A stretch of 64,000 bases of DNA from contig JAWDGP010000016.1 in the NCBI GenBank assembly GCA_033675545.1, positions 43,501-107,500 of the forward strand. Direction: 5' to 3'. Source of the stretch: Elysia crispata. Taxonomy: Eukaryota; Mollusca; Gastropoda; Plakobranchidae. Below are positions 13,814-27,350 of the stretch, piece after piece. The position numbers were made by a program, and so were the translations under genes. How positions within the stretch are numbered: position 1 is the first letter of the stretch; the number at the start of each line of letters is the position of its first letter. Below the pieces are notes generated by a model. The model worked only from the letters and a program-made list of their open reading frames with translations. It was not told where the DNA came from and did not search any database.

Positions 13814-13858
13814 AGTCGATCTACCCATCTATCCATATATTTATGTATCAAGATATTG

Positions 13859-13893
<35 letters not shown>

Positions 13894-13918
13894 CATATAT
13901 TTATGTATCAAGATATTG

Positions 13919-13985
<67 letters not shown>

Positions 13986-14030
13986 AGTCGATCTACCCAT
14001 CTATCCATATATTTATGTATCAAGATATTG

Positions 14031-14125
<95 letters not shown>

Positions 14126-14170
14126 AGTCGATCTACCCATCTATCCATATATTTATGTATCAAGATATTG

Positions 14171-14215
<45 letters not shown>

Positions 14216-14295
14216 CCTATCTATCAGTCGAAATACCCATCTATCCATATATTTATGTATCAAGATATTGATCTATCTATCTATCTATCTATCTA

Positions 14296-14366
<71 letters not shown>

Positions 14367-14378
14367 GTCTAGCTACAG
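13495..14378. repeat. Composite (CTAT)n array with fixed core, plus (AT)n
   Basis: CTAT tetranucleotides, the reverse orientation of the GATA arrays to the left, alternate with a fixed core of about 48 bases: CAGTCGATCTACCCATCTAT, then CCATATATTTATGTATCAAG, then ATATTGAT. Core copies start near 13721, 13812, 13984, 14125 and 14224, and a shortened copy lies near 13890. The array ends in an (AT)n run at about 14298-14361. The long IYLS-repeat ORF is a microsatellite artefact. Confidence 0.9.
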
Positions 14379-14537
14379 TATACTGTCGATCTATCTACCT
14401 ATAAATGTAATATTATTTATCATTCTATCTTATAAGGTATAATTATTATCATTCTAAAAAAACTTCACGGAGGCCTGACAGAACTTCTCAAGATGATTTC
14501 AGATTCGAAGTGAACTTTCCTGATAGGTCTGATTTGT

Positions 14538-14581
14538 TTTTTTTTTTTTTGTTTTTTTTTTTTTTGGGGGGGGGGGGGGGT
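14538..14581. repeat. Poly-T followed by poly-G
   Basis: Two T runs separated by a G lead directly into about 14 consecutive G residues. Such a homopolymer junction is also prone to assembly error. Confidence 0.85.
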
Positions 14582-15595
14582 CTAGGGGGACAGAGAGGGG
14601 AAAAATTCAGCTATTTTCATGCGATTTTCATAATTGAAAAATTATCCTTATTGAATCAGAGATAGTGCACCTTTCGTAAAGCACAGAAAGTCGGAGACCA
14701 AGTAATAAAAAAAATTCGATATTCGCTTATTTTCTGCTATTTACATAGTTTTCATAATTTGTTCAATTCCTTGAGGAAATAATCGAAAATTAATATTTCA
14801 CGTGGAGCCATCGTTGGTGCAATCATTTTGTTATCTGTTGGAGCGGGCAGTTTCAAATATTCTGCTTGGTTATTTAAAAAAATCAACTGGAGTTATTCGA
14901 TTCAGAAAGACAAAAAAAAAAAAAATACGGCACCTTTTAAAATATAAAACGGTAGTGTATGGATAGTAAAAAGAAGAAGGGCTGCTACCTACACTAGAAA
15001 TCGAATACATGTAAAAAAAAAAGTATCGATCTTTCTGGTGCAATATGAAAAAAGCGACATTTTCCCTACCTCCACCGTGTGCTACTCAAAATATCGATAC
15101 TCAACGTATATAGTAACAGAAAGTCACGCAGAAGTTTAATCTGAACTCAGGTATCAATCTTCCTGCATTTTTCGATTCAATAATTTTTTTCACTGATACT
15201 TGACAACCCCCAAAAAATATTGTCACGCAACATTGATTTTTAAACTTTAAAAAAATATTTACGTAAAATTATACCAATGTAGGGACGCTTTTTATTTAAT
15301 GATAAATAAAGAATCATTGTGTGCATACGAAAATTTGATAAATGAAAAAATCTACAGCTTATTTAAAAAAAATGTTTTTAGGTCAACGACATCGTGATAG
15401 GTTCGACTTATTTGGATAACTGAAAGCGGGAAGCTCGGTCAAAGAAAAAAAAAGATCGTTTTTTTTTCCTCTCTAGTTACTAATGTCTATTGTGTAAAAG
15501 TACCCTCTAATGAGAGAAAGTTTTAATTTTTACTTTGACAACTTTTTCTTATTAGTTTTGTTTTATCCCGCCCATATCTGGGCGGTGTCAGAGCT
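14582..15595. other. Intergenic, nothing recognised
   Basis: AT-rich sequence with short homopolymers. No exon, RNA gene or repeat could be supported. Confidence 0.55.
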
Positions 15596-15845
15596 ATTAG
15601 ATCTGATATGGCTCCGTTGTTTAAAAGCAAACACTCGGCTGCTGGATAAGGAGATCTAGGGTTTGAATCCTAGCGTAGAGGCCATGGGTTCCGCACACGC
15701 GGTATTCTATGAATGAAGCGCTTTAGCAGGTATTGCCCCACAGGCCACGGTCCTCTGGGATAACCAGTAGGCCATGAGCAGGCCTAACTGGGGGAAATAG
15801 GTCCTTTTCGAATCCGCAACGAATTGTTCTTTAAAAATTAAGGTA
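15596..15845 (+). mobile_element. tRNA-like SINE candidate
   Basis: An A-box-like stretch (TATGGCTCCGTTGTTTA, about 15607) is followed by a good B-box-like stretch (AGGGTTTGAATCC, about 15658-15670). A GC-richer body of about 170 bases ends in an A/T-rich region. Composition stands out from the AT-rich surroundings. No cloverleaf for a functional tRNA is evident. Boundaries are approximate. Confidence 0.55.
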
Positions 15846-16115
15846 ATTGTGCTCTGCCCGAAGTTCACAGGTGCTCACTGGATTGTGATGCGCCATTCTT
15901 ATTTTAACACGCAGAAAAAAAAAAAAAAAAGAAACAATCATAGTTTAAATGTTCCCATAATCAAGTATGTATTTCCTGTAATGCCTGAATGGACATTAAG
16001 TGAAGTTAAATAGAATTCAGATTTTGGCTAACAATTTATCATCCTCTCGCCTGTGTTTCATAACGAAAACACTGAACTCGAGTCAAATTCTTTCAGCTAT
16101 TTTTTCATGTATTAA

Positions 16116-16157
16116 TAACAACAACAATAACAACAACAATAACAACAACAACAACAA

Positions 16158-16214
<57 letters not shown>

Positions 16215-16223
16215 AAGAAATAA

Positions 16224-16322
<99 letters not shown>
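16116..16322. repeat. (AAC)n switching to (AAT)n
   Basis: An AAC array (16116-16214) changes over a short AAAAGAAATAAAA bridge into a nearly pure AAT array (16224-16322). ORFs of poly-Asn and poly-Ile are artefacts. Confidence 0.95.
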
Positions 16323-16349
16323 TAATGTAATAAAAGAATTAAGAATAGA

Positions 16350-16471
16350 ACATAGGAGAGAGAGAGAGAGGGGGGGGGGAGAGAGGTGGAGAAGGGAGAA
16401 TGACGAGCAGACAGACAGAGAGAGACACAAAGAGAGACAGAAAGAGACAGACAGACAGGTACAGAGAGAGT

Positions 16472-16536
<65 letters not shown>
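16350..16536. repeat. (AG)n-rich purine tract
   Basis: Degenerate AG and ACAG words with a G run at 16371-16379 lead into a pure (AG)n run at about 16480-16534. Confidence 0.93.
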
Positions 16537-18507
16537 TGGGGAGTCGGAAGTTGAAGGAACTAGATGGACAGACACACCCCAAACATCTCATGGAAACGTA
16601 GATTGAAAGAGTAAGCGAGAGATAGACAAAAATAAAAAAAGATGAAGAAAAGCAAAAGGGAAACAAAGCAGACATACATTACAATTATCCAGACAGATAA
16701 ACAGACGGGAAGAGAGGGTTTAGATGTGGAGATAGTGGCACGAGTGAAAGAGACAGAGTAGGTTTTTTCCAGGTGAAATTTCTAATTAAATTCGAAATAA
16801 AAAAAAAAGAGAAAAAACAACTAAAGGAGAATCTCATGAAAAACGAAGTGACAAGTTAATAAAACATAAGACATTTATTTTAAATCTAGCGGCTATAGTA
16901 ACCTTTAAATTAATTTATCTCGTTCTATCAACGTAATTCATTTACCAAGTGTTTAAGAAAAATATTAATTCTCTCACAATGATTTATTCGCAAGCAACTT
17001 TTTTTTTTAAATTTAAGGTACATCTGGTCATTATTCAAATTGATACTACATCAGTAATTCAGATACTATAGTGACGCCACAATAAAAACTCACATCACTT
17101 TCGTGAGAATGAAAAATTAATGTTTTTTAAGTCGAATCTCGCAAACATTGTATGGGTGATTCGAAAAAAAATTGCGTGCGAATGTTTCGAAACTCCACCG
17201 TTATAAACGCCTACGTCTTTCTAGACCTATATTTATGTCGCAATAAGAATAAAATTTTAAGTGCTTTTAAAGAAATCCAAGTCGTGCTTTTCCTCTCTTA
17301 ACTCTGACCTAAGCAATTTACGGCAGTTTAGGCTTAGACCTAACACGGATTAAAAAAAAAAAAAGTTTGCTGTAGACCTAATAGAAGGGTAAAACAATTA
17401 AAATTTTGAAATATGGTGTCTACAAAAGTATTCGGATATAAAACATTAAGTTGTTGGGATTTTTAAAAATTGTTCTTATTGTTTTGTTGTTTGTTTGTTT
17501 TTTGTTTTCTTTTTCCTCAACTTGAGAGCTTAGTTTTTTAAAGTTATTTAGTTTCTGAGGTCATTATGAACTATCTAGGAGTTTCAAGAAAATGTGTCTT
17601 TTACAATCTTGTAGGCCTTATCTCTCATAGTTTTGAGAAGTGAACCGCATGTAGCATGCAGATTACGGTTTCCGTCAGTTTGAAATGTTTCTGTGGTATT
17701 CGAAAATCAGTGATGACTTCAAGCTATCGTAGAGTGGCATACGGTGATGTGTCAAGAATACTAATTCAGACACTGTGGGCAAAGACACCCTGCGGCCTGC
17801 GGATGAATTCTGTATTTCTCAGATCCCTCAGAAAGCGAGTTACAAAGCAATGAATTACCGCAAAAAGTGCGTGAAGGTTCCTACAAGAAATTCTTAAGTG
17901 CGCATTTATTTTAATGTGCATGATAATGAATACTTATAACGATCTATACATAAAATTTGGATTTTTATAAAAGTAGTTAACTATTCTTATTTACATACCT
18001 CCATGTCAAAATGTTTAGTCTAATCAAACTTGTACACTGAAATCGAGGCGAGGGCTAGAATCTTTTCAAACTACGAGTGGATTGATGCATGTGAGATAAC
18101 TTTGAGTTTTATTTAATATTTTAACATCAATATCGGCATGTCTAATTTGTGTTTTATGACAAAGCTTGCGATTTTTTGGCTTGCAACGATTATTTTATGT
18201 TCCGTTGAATTTAAAGTTTTTCCATAAGTGCCTGTTAAAAATTAAGATTATAATAAGCAATGATAAAGAATTACTTTTCGCATTTTGTGAGTAGGTGGCT
18301 TAAAATACGAAGGCTTGTCCTAAAAGAAAGTTTATCAATAGATTCAGAACCGTTTTTGCGTGCGATTTTCCTGCCCTTAAAAAAGCTTTACTTTAAGCAA
18401 GATACACAAAATGTTTAAAATATCCAGCAAAAAAAACGCAAACAAAAATTTCTTTCTTAGAAAAACGCTCTAATGAGCGCTGCGTTTACGTAAAGAATCA
18501 AATGAAG

Positions 18508-18508
<1 letters not shown>
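16537..18508. other. Intergenic, no gene seen
   Basis: AT-rich sequence. The ORF at 17656-17853 has neither a recognisable domain nor splice partners. Confidence 0.55.

Positions 18509-18599
<91 letters not shown>
18509..18599. repeat. (AAT)n array
   Basis: About 30 uninterrupted AAT units. Confidence 0.95.
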
Positions 18600-19636
18600 T
18601 TTTTAAAAAAGTAATAATAAAACTCCAGGAGTATTTTTAATTTTAACATTGAACTCACCTGCCTTAACTGAAAACCTTGTCGGGTAAACCTTCAGTCACC
18701 TATCATAAGCACATCAAAATTATATTTTTCCCAATACACAATCCCAGGGAATGTGAATCCATTAAGAATATCCAGAGTTAAGTGTTACCGACAGCACTAA
18801 AAGAATTTCTCGAGGTCCTGAGATTAAAACTCGAGAAATAACCCCTATTCTTGGAACAATACCATTGTTTGGTTCAGGCTAAAAACCCGAGCGCAGACTT
18901 GCGGCGTATTGTTCCGGAGTTCTAAAATAGAAACACGGTTATTGGGAAACCAGTGCGCTGCGACTCACGGAGAATAAACAGCTCCAGATTGTAATGGCAC
19001 GCTGTTCGTAAGAATTTGATGGAAAAGCAATTTTATTATGGAGACCGTGAAACGCATAAGGCCACGATTGATCTACAACTTGCGAACATCGCTCCAAGAG
19101 GGTTGGCAACTTGTGAGGATCTTACATTCTCTTCAACAACAGTTCTTATTTAACCTTCGAAGGCAAAAGTGGAAAATAGATCGCAATGAGGCTGTAGAGT
19201 TTAAAATTTGCTTTGAAATGTCAGGAACATGTTTATTATAAACTTGAAATCTGGCAGAGCTATAACAACATTAGTTTCGAAATAATCCTTGCCTCAAGTG
19301 AGTTTCAAAACATCGGGTTTAATTTTAAACGAAGTAATCTTGACTTTGAACTTTATATAATTAAAACCAAAGATAAATCGTTAACATGAGAGAAAAAAAT
19401 TACCTTGCATTAAATAGTTTATCTAGAATTTACACAGCTAAGTGCGCCGTTTAAATGTTTTTGCTGCATTTGAGCTGTGTTAAGTGCACATTTTTAACAG
19501 AAAAAAAAATATCAAATTTTATTGGAGCAGAATCTCACAAGTCTTGCCTTGCTAGTTCGATTCAGGAAAAGTCGTGCGGATATTGATTTAATTAATTGCC
19601 TTGTTTGTTTGTTGGTTTTTTTTTTTTTTGTTTTTT

Positions 19637-19668
<32 letters not shown>

Positions 19669-20077
19669 TTTTGTTTTTTTTTGTTTTTTGTGCAAGGCTT
19701 ATTTAAATAAGGCAGGAAACGCTTCTGTGGTTTTACTGTTTAACAAACCGTCAACTTCAAAATGGAGTTTCCTTTCTGTGACAGACACAGTACGGAGGTC
19801 GATAGTTTCTGTATTGTAGTATTGTACTTTCATTGGTTCCTGACACAGCCTGAAAACGGGCTTCAGCTTATCGTCTAGATTGTACTGCCTCGATCTAGAC
19901 TTGTCTGGATCTGCACTATCTTGCTGTGGTTATGTTCGTCATAGAGCTTCTGCGACCAAAGAAAGGGAGATCAATAAGAATGATACATGGAGTTAGGTTC
20001 CCGGTTTTCTTGTCAAGTACCATCTTCAACCTCACGACCATAAAAATATCTACTCTTCCAAATCGGGGGTTAGCATT
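18600..20077. other. Intergenic, poly-T cluster
   Basis: No supported gene. A T-rich stretch at 19616-19690 is made of T runs separated by single G residues. The ORF at 19038-19241 resembles nothing known to me. Confidence 0.55.
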
Positions 20078-20152
20078 GGAAAGAGAGAGAGAAGGAGAGA
20101 GAGGGCAGAGACAAGGAGAAAGAGAGAGAGTTAGGGAAGAATGTGAAGGAGT

Positions 20153-20225
<73 letters not shown>

Positions 20226-20324
20226 CTTGAGAGAGCGACAGGCAAACAGGCAGACAGAAAGATAAGGTAAGAAAAAGAGAGGCACGGATGGAGAAAGAAA
20301 CGGAGGCACAGAGAGAGAGAGAGA
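20078..20324. repeat. (AG)n array
   Basis: Degenerate AG/GGAGA sequence contains a pure run at about 20155-20221 and tails off by 20324. The complementary motif occurs in the next array, so the two form an inverted pair. Confidence 0.93.
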
Positions 20325-20466
20325 GAGCATTGATTCGTTTGCTTAATTCAAATGTCGCAATACCAGGCAATTTGTTTGATCTTTATCTTTCTCTCTTTCT
20401 TGTATTTGTCAATTTCTATCTTCCATTTTTCCGTAGTCTTTCTTGCCTCCATTTTTTCCGCGAACT

Positions 20467-20468
<2 letters not shown>

Positions 20469-20556
<88 letters not shown>

Positions 20557-20621
20557 TTCCCTCTCTCTGTCTCTTTCTCTCTCTCTGTCTCTATCTCTCT
20601 TTCTCTTTCCCTCTCTCTCTC
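20469..20621. repeat. (CT)n array
   Basis: A pure CT run at 20469-20541 is followed by CTTT/CTGT variants. It lies about 250 bases from the pure (AG)n run on the same strand. Confidence 0.95.
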
Positions 20622-21109
20622 CCATATAGTTACATAGGTACAGATATAGATACACTCACGCTCTCTCTCTCACACACATACGCGCTCATTCTTTCCCTCC
20701 CTACCTCTCTTCCTCCCTAGTTTTTTTCTTCTTTTGCTCGTTCTTCTCCCAGTCTACTTGCTTTCATTCTTTGCCGCATTCTTTCTGTTTCTCCCGCGTC
20801 ATCCCACCCTCTATCTATCTATCTACCTATCTAAATGACTAAACTATATCTAATTCTTTATTTGCTTCTTAGCAGTGAGCCATTTCATATTTTTTATTCT
20901 ACATCTTTTCTTTCATTCTCTTTTTCTCCGGTCTATTTCATCTCTCTCTCAAAGGCCAAATTTTTTTAGAAGACAGCTGCATTGGCTGAATAGCAAAAGA
21001 CTGATCACTAGATTAGAAATATTACTTTACTTTTTATGATAGCCGCATGTAGCCTTCTACCTCTGTCTATCTTTCGTTCTTTCTGTCTCTATCTGTCGTT
21101 CTTTCTGTA
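20622..21109. other. Intergenic, pyrimidine-rich
   Basis: Pyrimidine-biased sequence with short TATC and CT runs. A tRNA-like string (TTGGCTGAATAGCAAAAGAC, about 20983) may be a SINE head, but no B box follows. Confidence 0.45.
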
Positions 21110-21183
21110 TGTCTATCTGTCTCTCTCTCTCGCTCTGTCTCTATCCCCTTCTCTATCTCTTTCTCTCTCTCTCTCTGTCTCTC

Positions 21184-21247
<64 letters not shown>

Positions 21248-21249
21248 TC
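21110..21249. repeat. (CT)n array
   Basis: Degenerate CTGT and CT words lead into a pure CT run at about 21193-21242. Confidence 0.95.
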
Positions 21250-21726
21250 TTCTCTCATTAATATCAAATGTTTTTCTACCTCAGATCTTTTTTAACCTCC
21301 TCATTTGTTAAGCTTAGCGTCGCCACATTCATTAATTTGTCAATTTGATGACAGTCTCTACGTCACAGTAGCATTGTCACCAGGACAACGTAGACCTGAA
21401 CATAACGGTCAGATAGAAAGGAAATTGGGCGACTAATAAAATCAACGCTTCATGCGAAACAGAACAATTTTAATCCATTGCTTTAATACCATTGATTTGG
21501 GGGGGTAGAAAAAATAGTGGATTTAAAAACAAGAAGATAAATAAAAAGACGGATAGACATATAGATAAGCACATGTCGTCAGATAGATAGAGAAATAGAT
21601 AGAGGGATGGATAACTAGATATAAGAAAATGTAAGACTTAAGACAGATAAACGGGGTGAGTACGTGAGTGATAGACGTTAACGTAAAGATGGAAAGAGAG
21701 AGAAGCAATAAGTTGAAGAAAAAGGA

Positions 21727-21730
<4 letters not shown>
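21250..21730. other. Intergenic, nothing recognised
   Basis: Mostly unique sequence with degenerate GATA words at 21540-21650. No gene seen. Confidence 0.5.

Positions 21731-21797
<67 letters not shown>
21731..21797. repeat. (AG)n array
   Basis: A pure AG run inside purine-rich sequence. Confidence 0.95.
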
Positions 21798-21799
<2 letters not shown>

Positions 21800-22043
21800 C
21801 ACAAAAGAAAAGATAGACAACAGACGAAATTGAGTTTAAAAAATGAAAAGGAAAGAGCGATAGCAAATAAGAGAAAACAAACGTATCAGACAGAAAGATT
21901 GAAACGAGAGAGAAGGGAGAAAGTGAGTGTGGAAGATAAAAGAGTAAATAAGTGCAAAGAGGATTTCGAAAAGGAAAAAGTACGTATAGTACTGATACTA
22001 AAAAATCAGAAAAACATATAGAGATTAAACGTACATATGGGAA

Positions 22044-22087
22044 AGAAGAAGAAGAAGAAGAAGAAGAAGAAGAAGAAGAAGAAGAAG

Positions 22088-22125
<38 letters not shown>

Positions 22126-22232
22126 GAAGAGGTAATCGGATCCACACAGAGCCAGAGAGTATAGAAATACATAGTTACAAACAATATTGATAAGAAATGT
22201 ATGATGGACAGCAAACACACACACACACACAT
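22044..22232. repeat. (GAA)n, (AG)n and (CA)n cluster
   Basis: A (GAA)n run at about 22046-22090 is followed directly by (AG)n to 22121. After a short unique stretch a short (CA)n run lies at about 22214-22231. Confidence 0.9.
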
Positions 22233-22900
22233 CTTATTAAGAAATTGTAGACTGGAATCATGGATGTAGAGATTAATGAAAATAAATAAATAAATTAAGC
22301 AAATAGGAGAAAAAAAACGAAAGTATTGTTGATGCCAAGTCTAACCCAGAGAAAATTAATCTAGATGAATGGATTTAAAAAGCACATACCAGGGATCACT
22401 ATTTTTCGGACATCTTGAAAATTATTATTTAAAACAAAAAGTGTAGTTAACAAAAGGTAATGTTCATCCCATTGGGGTTCAATGTTTTTTCGTTTCACCA
22501 TCATTGGGGATTACTAAAAAAAAAAAAAATCCTGATAAAAGCTGTTTATTTTTTTAAATAGAACAAAGGGTTTCAACAGTCGGCATAATTGTAAACAATC
22601 AGGAAAATTAATGGTTAAGGACAATGAGGGTAAACTTTTTATTGATCCTTAATCCACCACAACCATTAATTTATCTCCTACAAGAATGAGGTTTACTTAA
22701 GGAGCATAAGACCTTACAAAAGAATGATTATCTTGAGAAATTTAAAAAATGACAAAACAATTCTCTTAAAAGCACTTGAAAAAAAAAACCTTCTTTGAGA
22801 AGCAATGTATCGTACATTATGAAGTACATTAAAATTTTTTTTAATTCTACACACTACTGGGAAAGGGAGTGTGTGTGTGTGTGGTGTGGGGGGGGGGGGG

Positions 22901-23165
22901 TTGCAGATGGTTCAGTCAATAGGGCGCTGGGCTGGTAGCACGGAGGTCCCGAGTTCGAATGCTGGCTTGGTCTATCTAGAGCTGGGGTGGACTCTCACCT
23001 AAACAACCCTATCCTGGGAAGCCTAACGGTCTCTGTGACTGTACTAAGTCGCTGCCTCTGAGGTTAAAAATCAGCAGCTGCATTTACCCTGCTCTAGACA
23101 TCACCTGCTATCCTGAAAGATTAATCGCCTAGACAGGGCGCAGGATCAAAAAACAATCAAGCAAC
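22901..23165 (+). mobile_element. tRNA-like SINE candidate
   Basis: The best tRNA-like element in the window. An A-box-like stretch (TGGTTCAGTCAATAGGGCG) starts at 22908 and a B-box-like stretch (GAGTTCGAATGC) lies at 22951-22962, with near-normal tRNA spacing. A body of about 180 bases then ends in an A-rich tail (CAAAAAACAATCAAG). A (GT)n/poly-G tract lies directly upstream at 22870-22900. The head does not close into a full tRNA cloverleaf, so a SINE is preferred over a tRNA gene. Confidence 0.65.
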
Positions 23166-24183
<1,018 letters not shown>

Positions 24184-24925
24184 GAGGAAGGTCTTGTCTT
24201 GTATTTAATCCAGTTAAAGCGACTGGTTTTAACCAGTACAAAATGGAAACGAAAACTGAAGGCGTTTCTTAAGACTAAGAGATGTGACAGTTCATTTATT
24301 TCTTTTTAATGTTTTCCACGTGCACACTTAATCAAGTAAATTCCTTGCTCACACGCACTGATGACCAAGCAGAGCAGGAAATCCCGAATCGGTAACTTGA
24401 CACAAACCGTCATAACGCAAATATCGGACAGACCCAACGGCTCGCAGAATCAACGCCTTTATGATAGGAAAAATGGTAGTTATACATATAATCTGCACAA
24501 TCATTTCTTTTCTAAATCATTGATCCAATTAGGGAAAACATGCTTAGAGCTAAAAACACTTAAGTGTGCTAGATCCAAATGAATTAGCAACCAGGCCTGG
24601 ACTAATTTATATTAAAGAGATCCTGGGAATAACAATTCATTTTGATTTTATTCTATATTTGTTCTTAATATCTACACATCCTGTAAAGGTTTAATAATGA
24701 ATATACAGATTTTTCACTTAATCTGTTTTTTTTTTCAAATTAGGAATTATCTTCAGTAAGCAACAATCAATCAATCAATCAATCAACAAATCAATTTTAA
24801 TCATCCATTTACTGAGAAAATACAAACCGCGAAATATGTTCCATTTTCATGGTGAAAGACATTTGGAAAGCACATTTCACAAACTTTTTTTTTGTTCTAT
24901 TTTTTTTTTCATGTAAACTATTCCA
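24184..24925. other. Intergenic, nothing recognised
   Basis: AT-rich sequence with a short ATCA run near 24765. No supported gene. Confidence 0.5.
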
Positions 24926-25208
24926 ATTCTATGTAAGTCTACGCGACTAAATTCAGATCATCACTTGAAAGAGTCTATACAGACCGGTGAATAACAATAC
25001 CATAAGAACAATGACCAGGAAATGACTGGATTCTTCTAGGTTTCTTAATTTTCTTCCTTTTCTTCGAATCTATGAATATCTACACGGCTATATTCAGATC
25101 ATCAATTAAAAGAGTGTACACAACAGTGAAAAATATCAATAATAATAACAAAACAACTGAGAACTTGAAAGGACTGGGTCCTAGAAATCTTAATTTTCTT
25201 CTGCTCCT
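24926..25208 (+). repeat. Diverged 141-bp tandem duplication
   Basis: Landmarks recur in the same order: TCTATG..TCTAC.CG.CTA, ATTCAGATCATCA (24951 and 25092), AAAGAGT.TA, ACTGG(A/G)T.CT, and TTCTTAATTTTCTTC followed by CTTCGAA. The two copies are about 141 bases apart and clearly diverged. Confidence 0.75.
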
Positions 25209-25999
25209 TCGAACTTATGACAGCTGCGAGTTTTAGATAATGTTATTATGGTGATGTTGTTTGTAGTATGTCACTTAGCTCTCCAGTGTATACTTTGTTG
25301 TTGAGAGGTTTCTCTCTTGGTCGGGGTTGAAGAGCACTTGGATCATAGCGCTCTGATAGAGCAATCATGGAAAAAAAGGTTGTCTTGGTAATAAGCCACA
25401 TGTGGCACCAAGAGGGGGGGGGGGAAATATATATATGTTTCTTTATAGGTGTATATACATCAATAATTTCCATAAGACCATCGCCCTTGCTATTTTAAGC
25501 CAGTCATGTGTAAAAATAGATGTGTTAATTCCTAGTAAAAAAAAAGGAACCCCACCATGTATGGGACCAATAAGAAAAGTTAGCTAATTTTTTTTTAATG
25601 ACAATCTATTAGTAAATTAGTAAACTCTTTATCACGAAGTTAAGAAGGATCTGTAAATAGATAAAACGTTTATCAAGAGGCCCACGCAATCAAATACGTT
25701 AACTAATTTTTGCATAAGCTAATAACGATCTTCCATAGCTTCTTAGCATAGTTAGGAAAAAGAAAGACCTACACCGTAGCCTTAACCCATTGAGAGCAGA
25801 ATAGAAAATCCTCTTTAGTCTTTATATCGTTTCTATAATAGGTTAGACTTTTTGTGCTTTAGTTGAGTGAGCAACGCCGATTTTGAATAGATGACCTTTT
25901 TAGAAGACTGGCTCGGTTTTTACAGAATTACAGAATAGGTGATGTATTTCGGCAGAGGCAAATCAATGTTAAGATTAGCTATATATTTCATACCATTCC
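25209..25999. other. Intergenic, nothing recognised
   Basis: AT-rich sequence with a short G run at 25416-25423 followed by a few AT units. No gene supported. Confidence 0.5.
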
Positions 26000-26202
26000 T
26001 AGGCAGCGCTGGAGGCTCTGTGGTTAAAAGTTAGTGCTTCGTCTTGATATCCGCAAGGATCGGCCTCCTACGCGGGTTCGAGTCTCACATCAGCCTTATC
26101 TTTTCAGCTCCGCCCTGCCTGACGGAGGCTTAAGTTTGATAAGTATAAAGGCCTTAAATCACCGTCTTGTACACGGGCTTTTTCAAACAACAACAAAAAG
26201 AA
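26000..26202 (+). mobile_element. tRNA-like SINE candidate
   Basis: An A-box-like stretch (GGCTCTGTGGTTAAAAGTTAG) starts at about 26013 and a strong B-box-like stretch (CGGGTTCGAGTCTC) lies at 26073-26086. A GC-richer body follows and ends in an A-rich tail (CAAACAACAACAAAAAG) at about 26186-26202. Composition and structure fit a Pol III-derived SINE. Confidence 0.65.
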
Positions 26203-27120
26203 AATGAACAATCTCTCATTATTCCGAGAGTCAATTATGAAATTTGCAATCCGCTATTAATACAGTAGCTCATGAAACTTTAATAAACTTTGCATCTGTT
26301 GGTACATGTATAGCATATCAAATAACCCTGCAAATACTAAATCTAAACCCTGTAAATCTGCAATCATGCAAGGAAAGGCGCTCACTCTCTGAGTTAAATA
26401 AAAGGGAGAGGAGAAAAAAATTAGGAAAAAAGAAGGCTGCAAATTATGATAAGTGGCCACTTGTACTCATTTGAAGTCGAAGTGTTATAGAAATAAATGA
26501 TAAAAAAGAATAAATGATGTCAAGGACTATTAAATGAGTCAAAGCTTGTTGTAGCGTGAAGGCGTCTTCATCCTTTGATATGAAATCTTATTACATGTAC
26601 ACTGCTTTGGTTCCATCGTTCCACACCGAACTGCCACATTAAGCTGAAACCCCTGCCCGTGTAGTTTTCTGACACAAGAAGAAAGTTTAAAGCATGCAGT
26701 TTAGAATTACAACTAGTCAAACCAGAAGAATGCAATGTATTTTCTTCTGATTCCGCTAGGCGAGTCTTTCACGGTAGTTTACATAATATTATAACCCGAT
26801 ATGACAGATACATTCAGAGATGCAACAACTGTGTCTAGCCTTGTAAGTTGTATGAAAAATTACCCTGTCTTTTTCAAGTCATTTATCCATCCCGCCCAGT
26901 TGAAGAAATGTCATTGTGAAAAAAGGAAACGAGTGGGTTGGGTTTTTTTTTTTTGTATGTGTGTGTAATTCTTTTCAATGCACAGCTCGTCCGTATGAAG
27001 CCCTCGTCGACGAAAGCGGAGGAGTAAAGATGATGTTCTAAACTTGCCTTTCCGTGGTGTCGTGTCGAAGTTGCGAAAAAATTCCTTGCGGAAACTAAGG
27101 CCTACGTTTGAACTCCCCAG
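26203..27120. other. Intergenic, no gene seen
   Basis: Unique AT-rich sequence. Overlapping ORFs on both strands near 26244-26474 lack recognisable features. Confidence 0.5.
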
Positions 27121-27127
27121 TCATAGG

Positions 27128-27201
27128 TACTCGTAGTAGTAGCGGCAGCAGCAGCAGCAGCAGTAGTAGCAGCAGTAGTAGTGGTGGTGGTGGTGGTGGT
27201 G

Positions 27202-27286
<85 letters not shown>

Positions 27287-27350
27287 GAGGAGGAGGAGGA
27301 GGAGGAGGAAGAGGAGGAGGAGGAACTAAGAGGAGAAGAAGAAGAAGAAA
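27128..27350. repeat. (AGT)n/(AGC)n/(GGT)n/(AGG)n array
   Basis: A trinucleotide array drifts between AGT, AGC, GGT, AGT again, AGG and AAG. Poly-Ser, poly-Val and poly-Thr ORFs are its translations. Confidence 0.95.

Noticed and set aside
22901..22975. True tRNA gene
   Set aside because: A- and B-box-like sequences are present, but I could not close the acceptor and anticodon stems, and a SINE-like body and A-rich tail follow.
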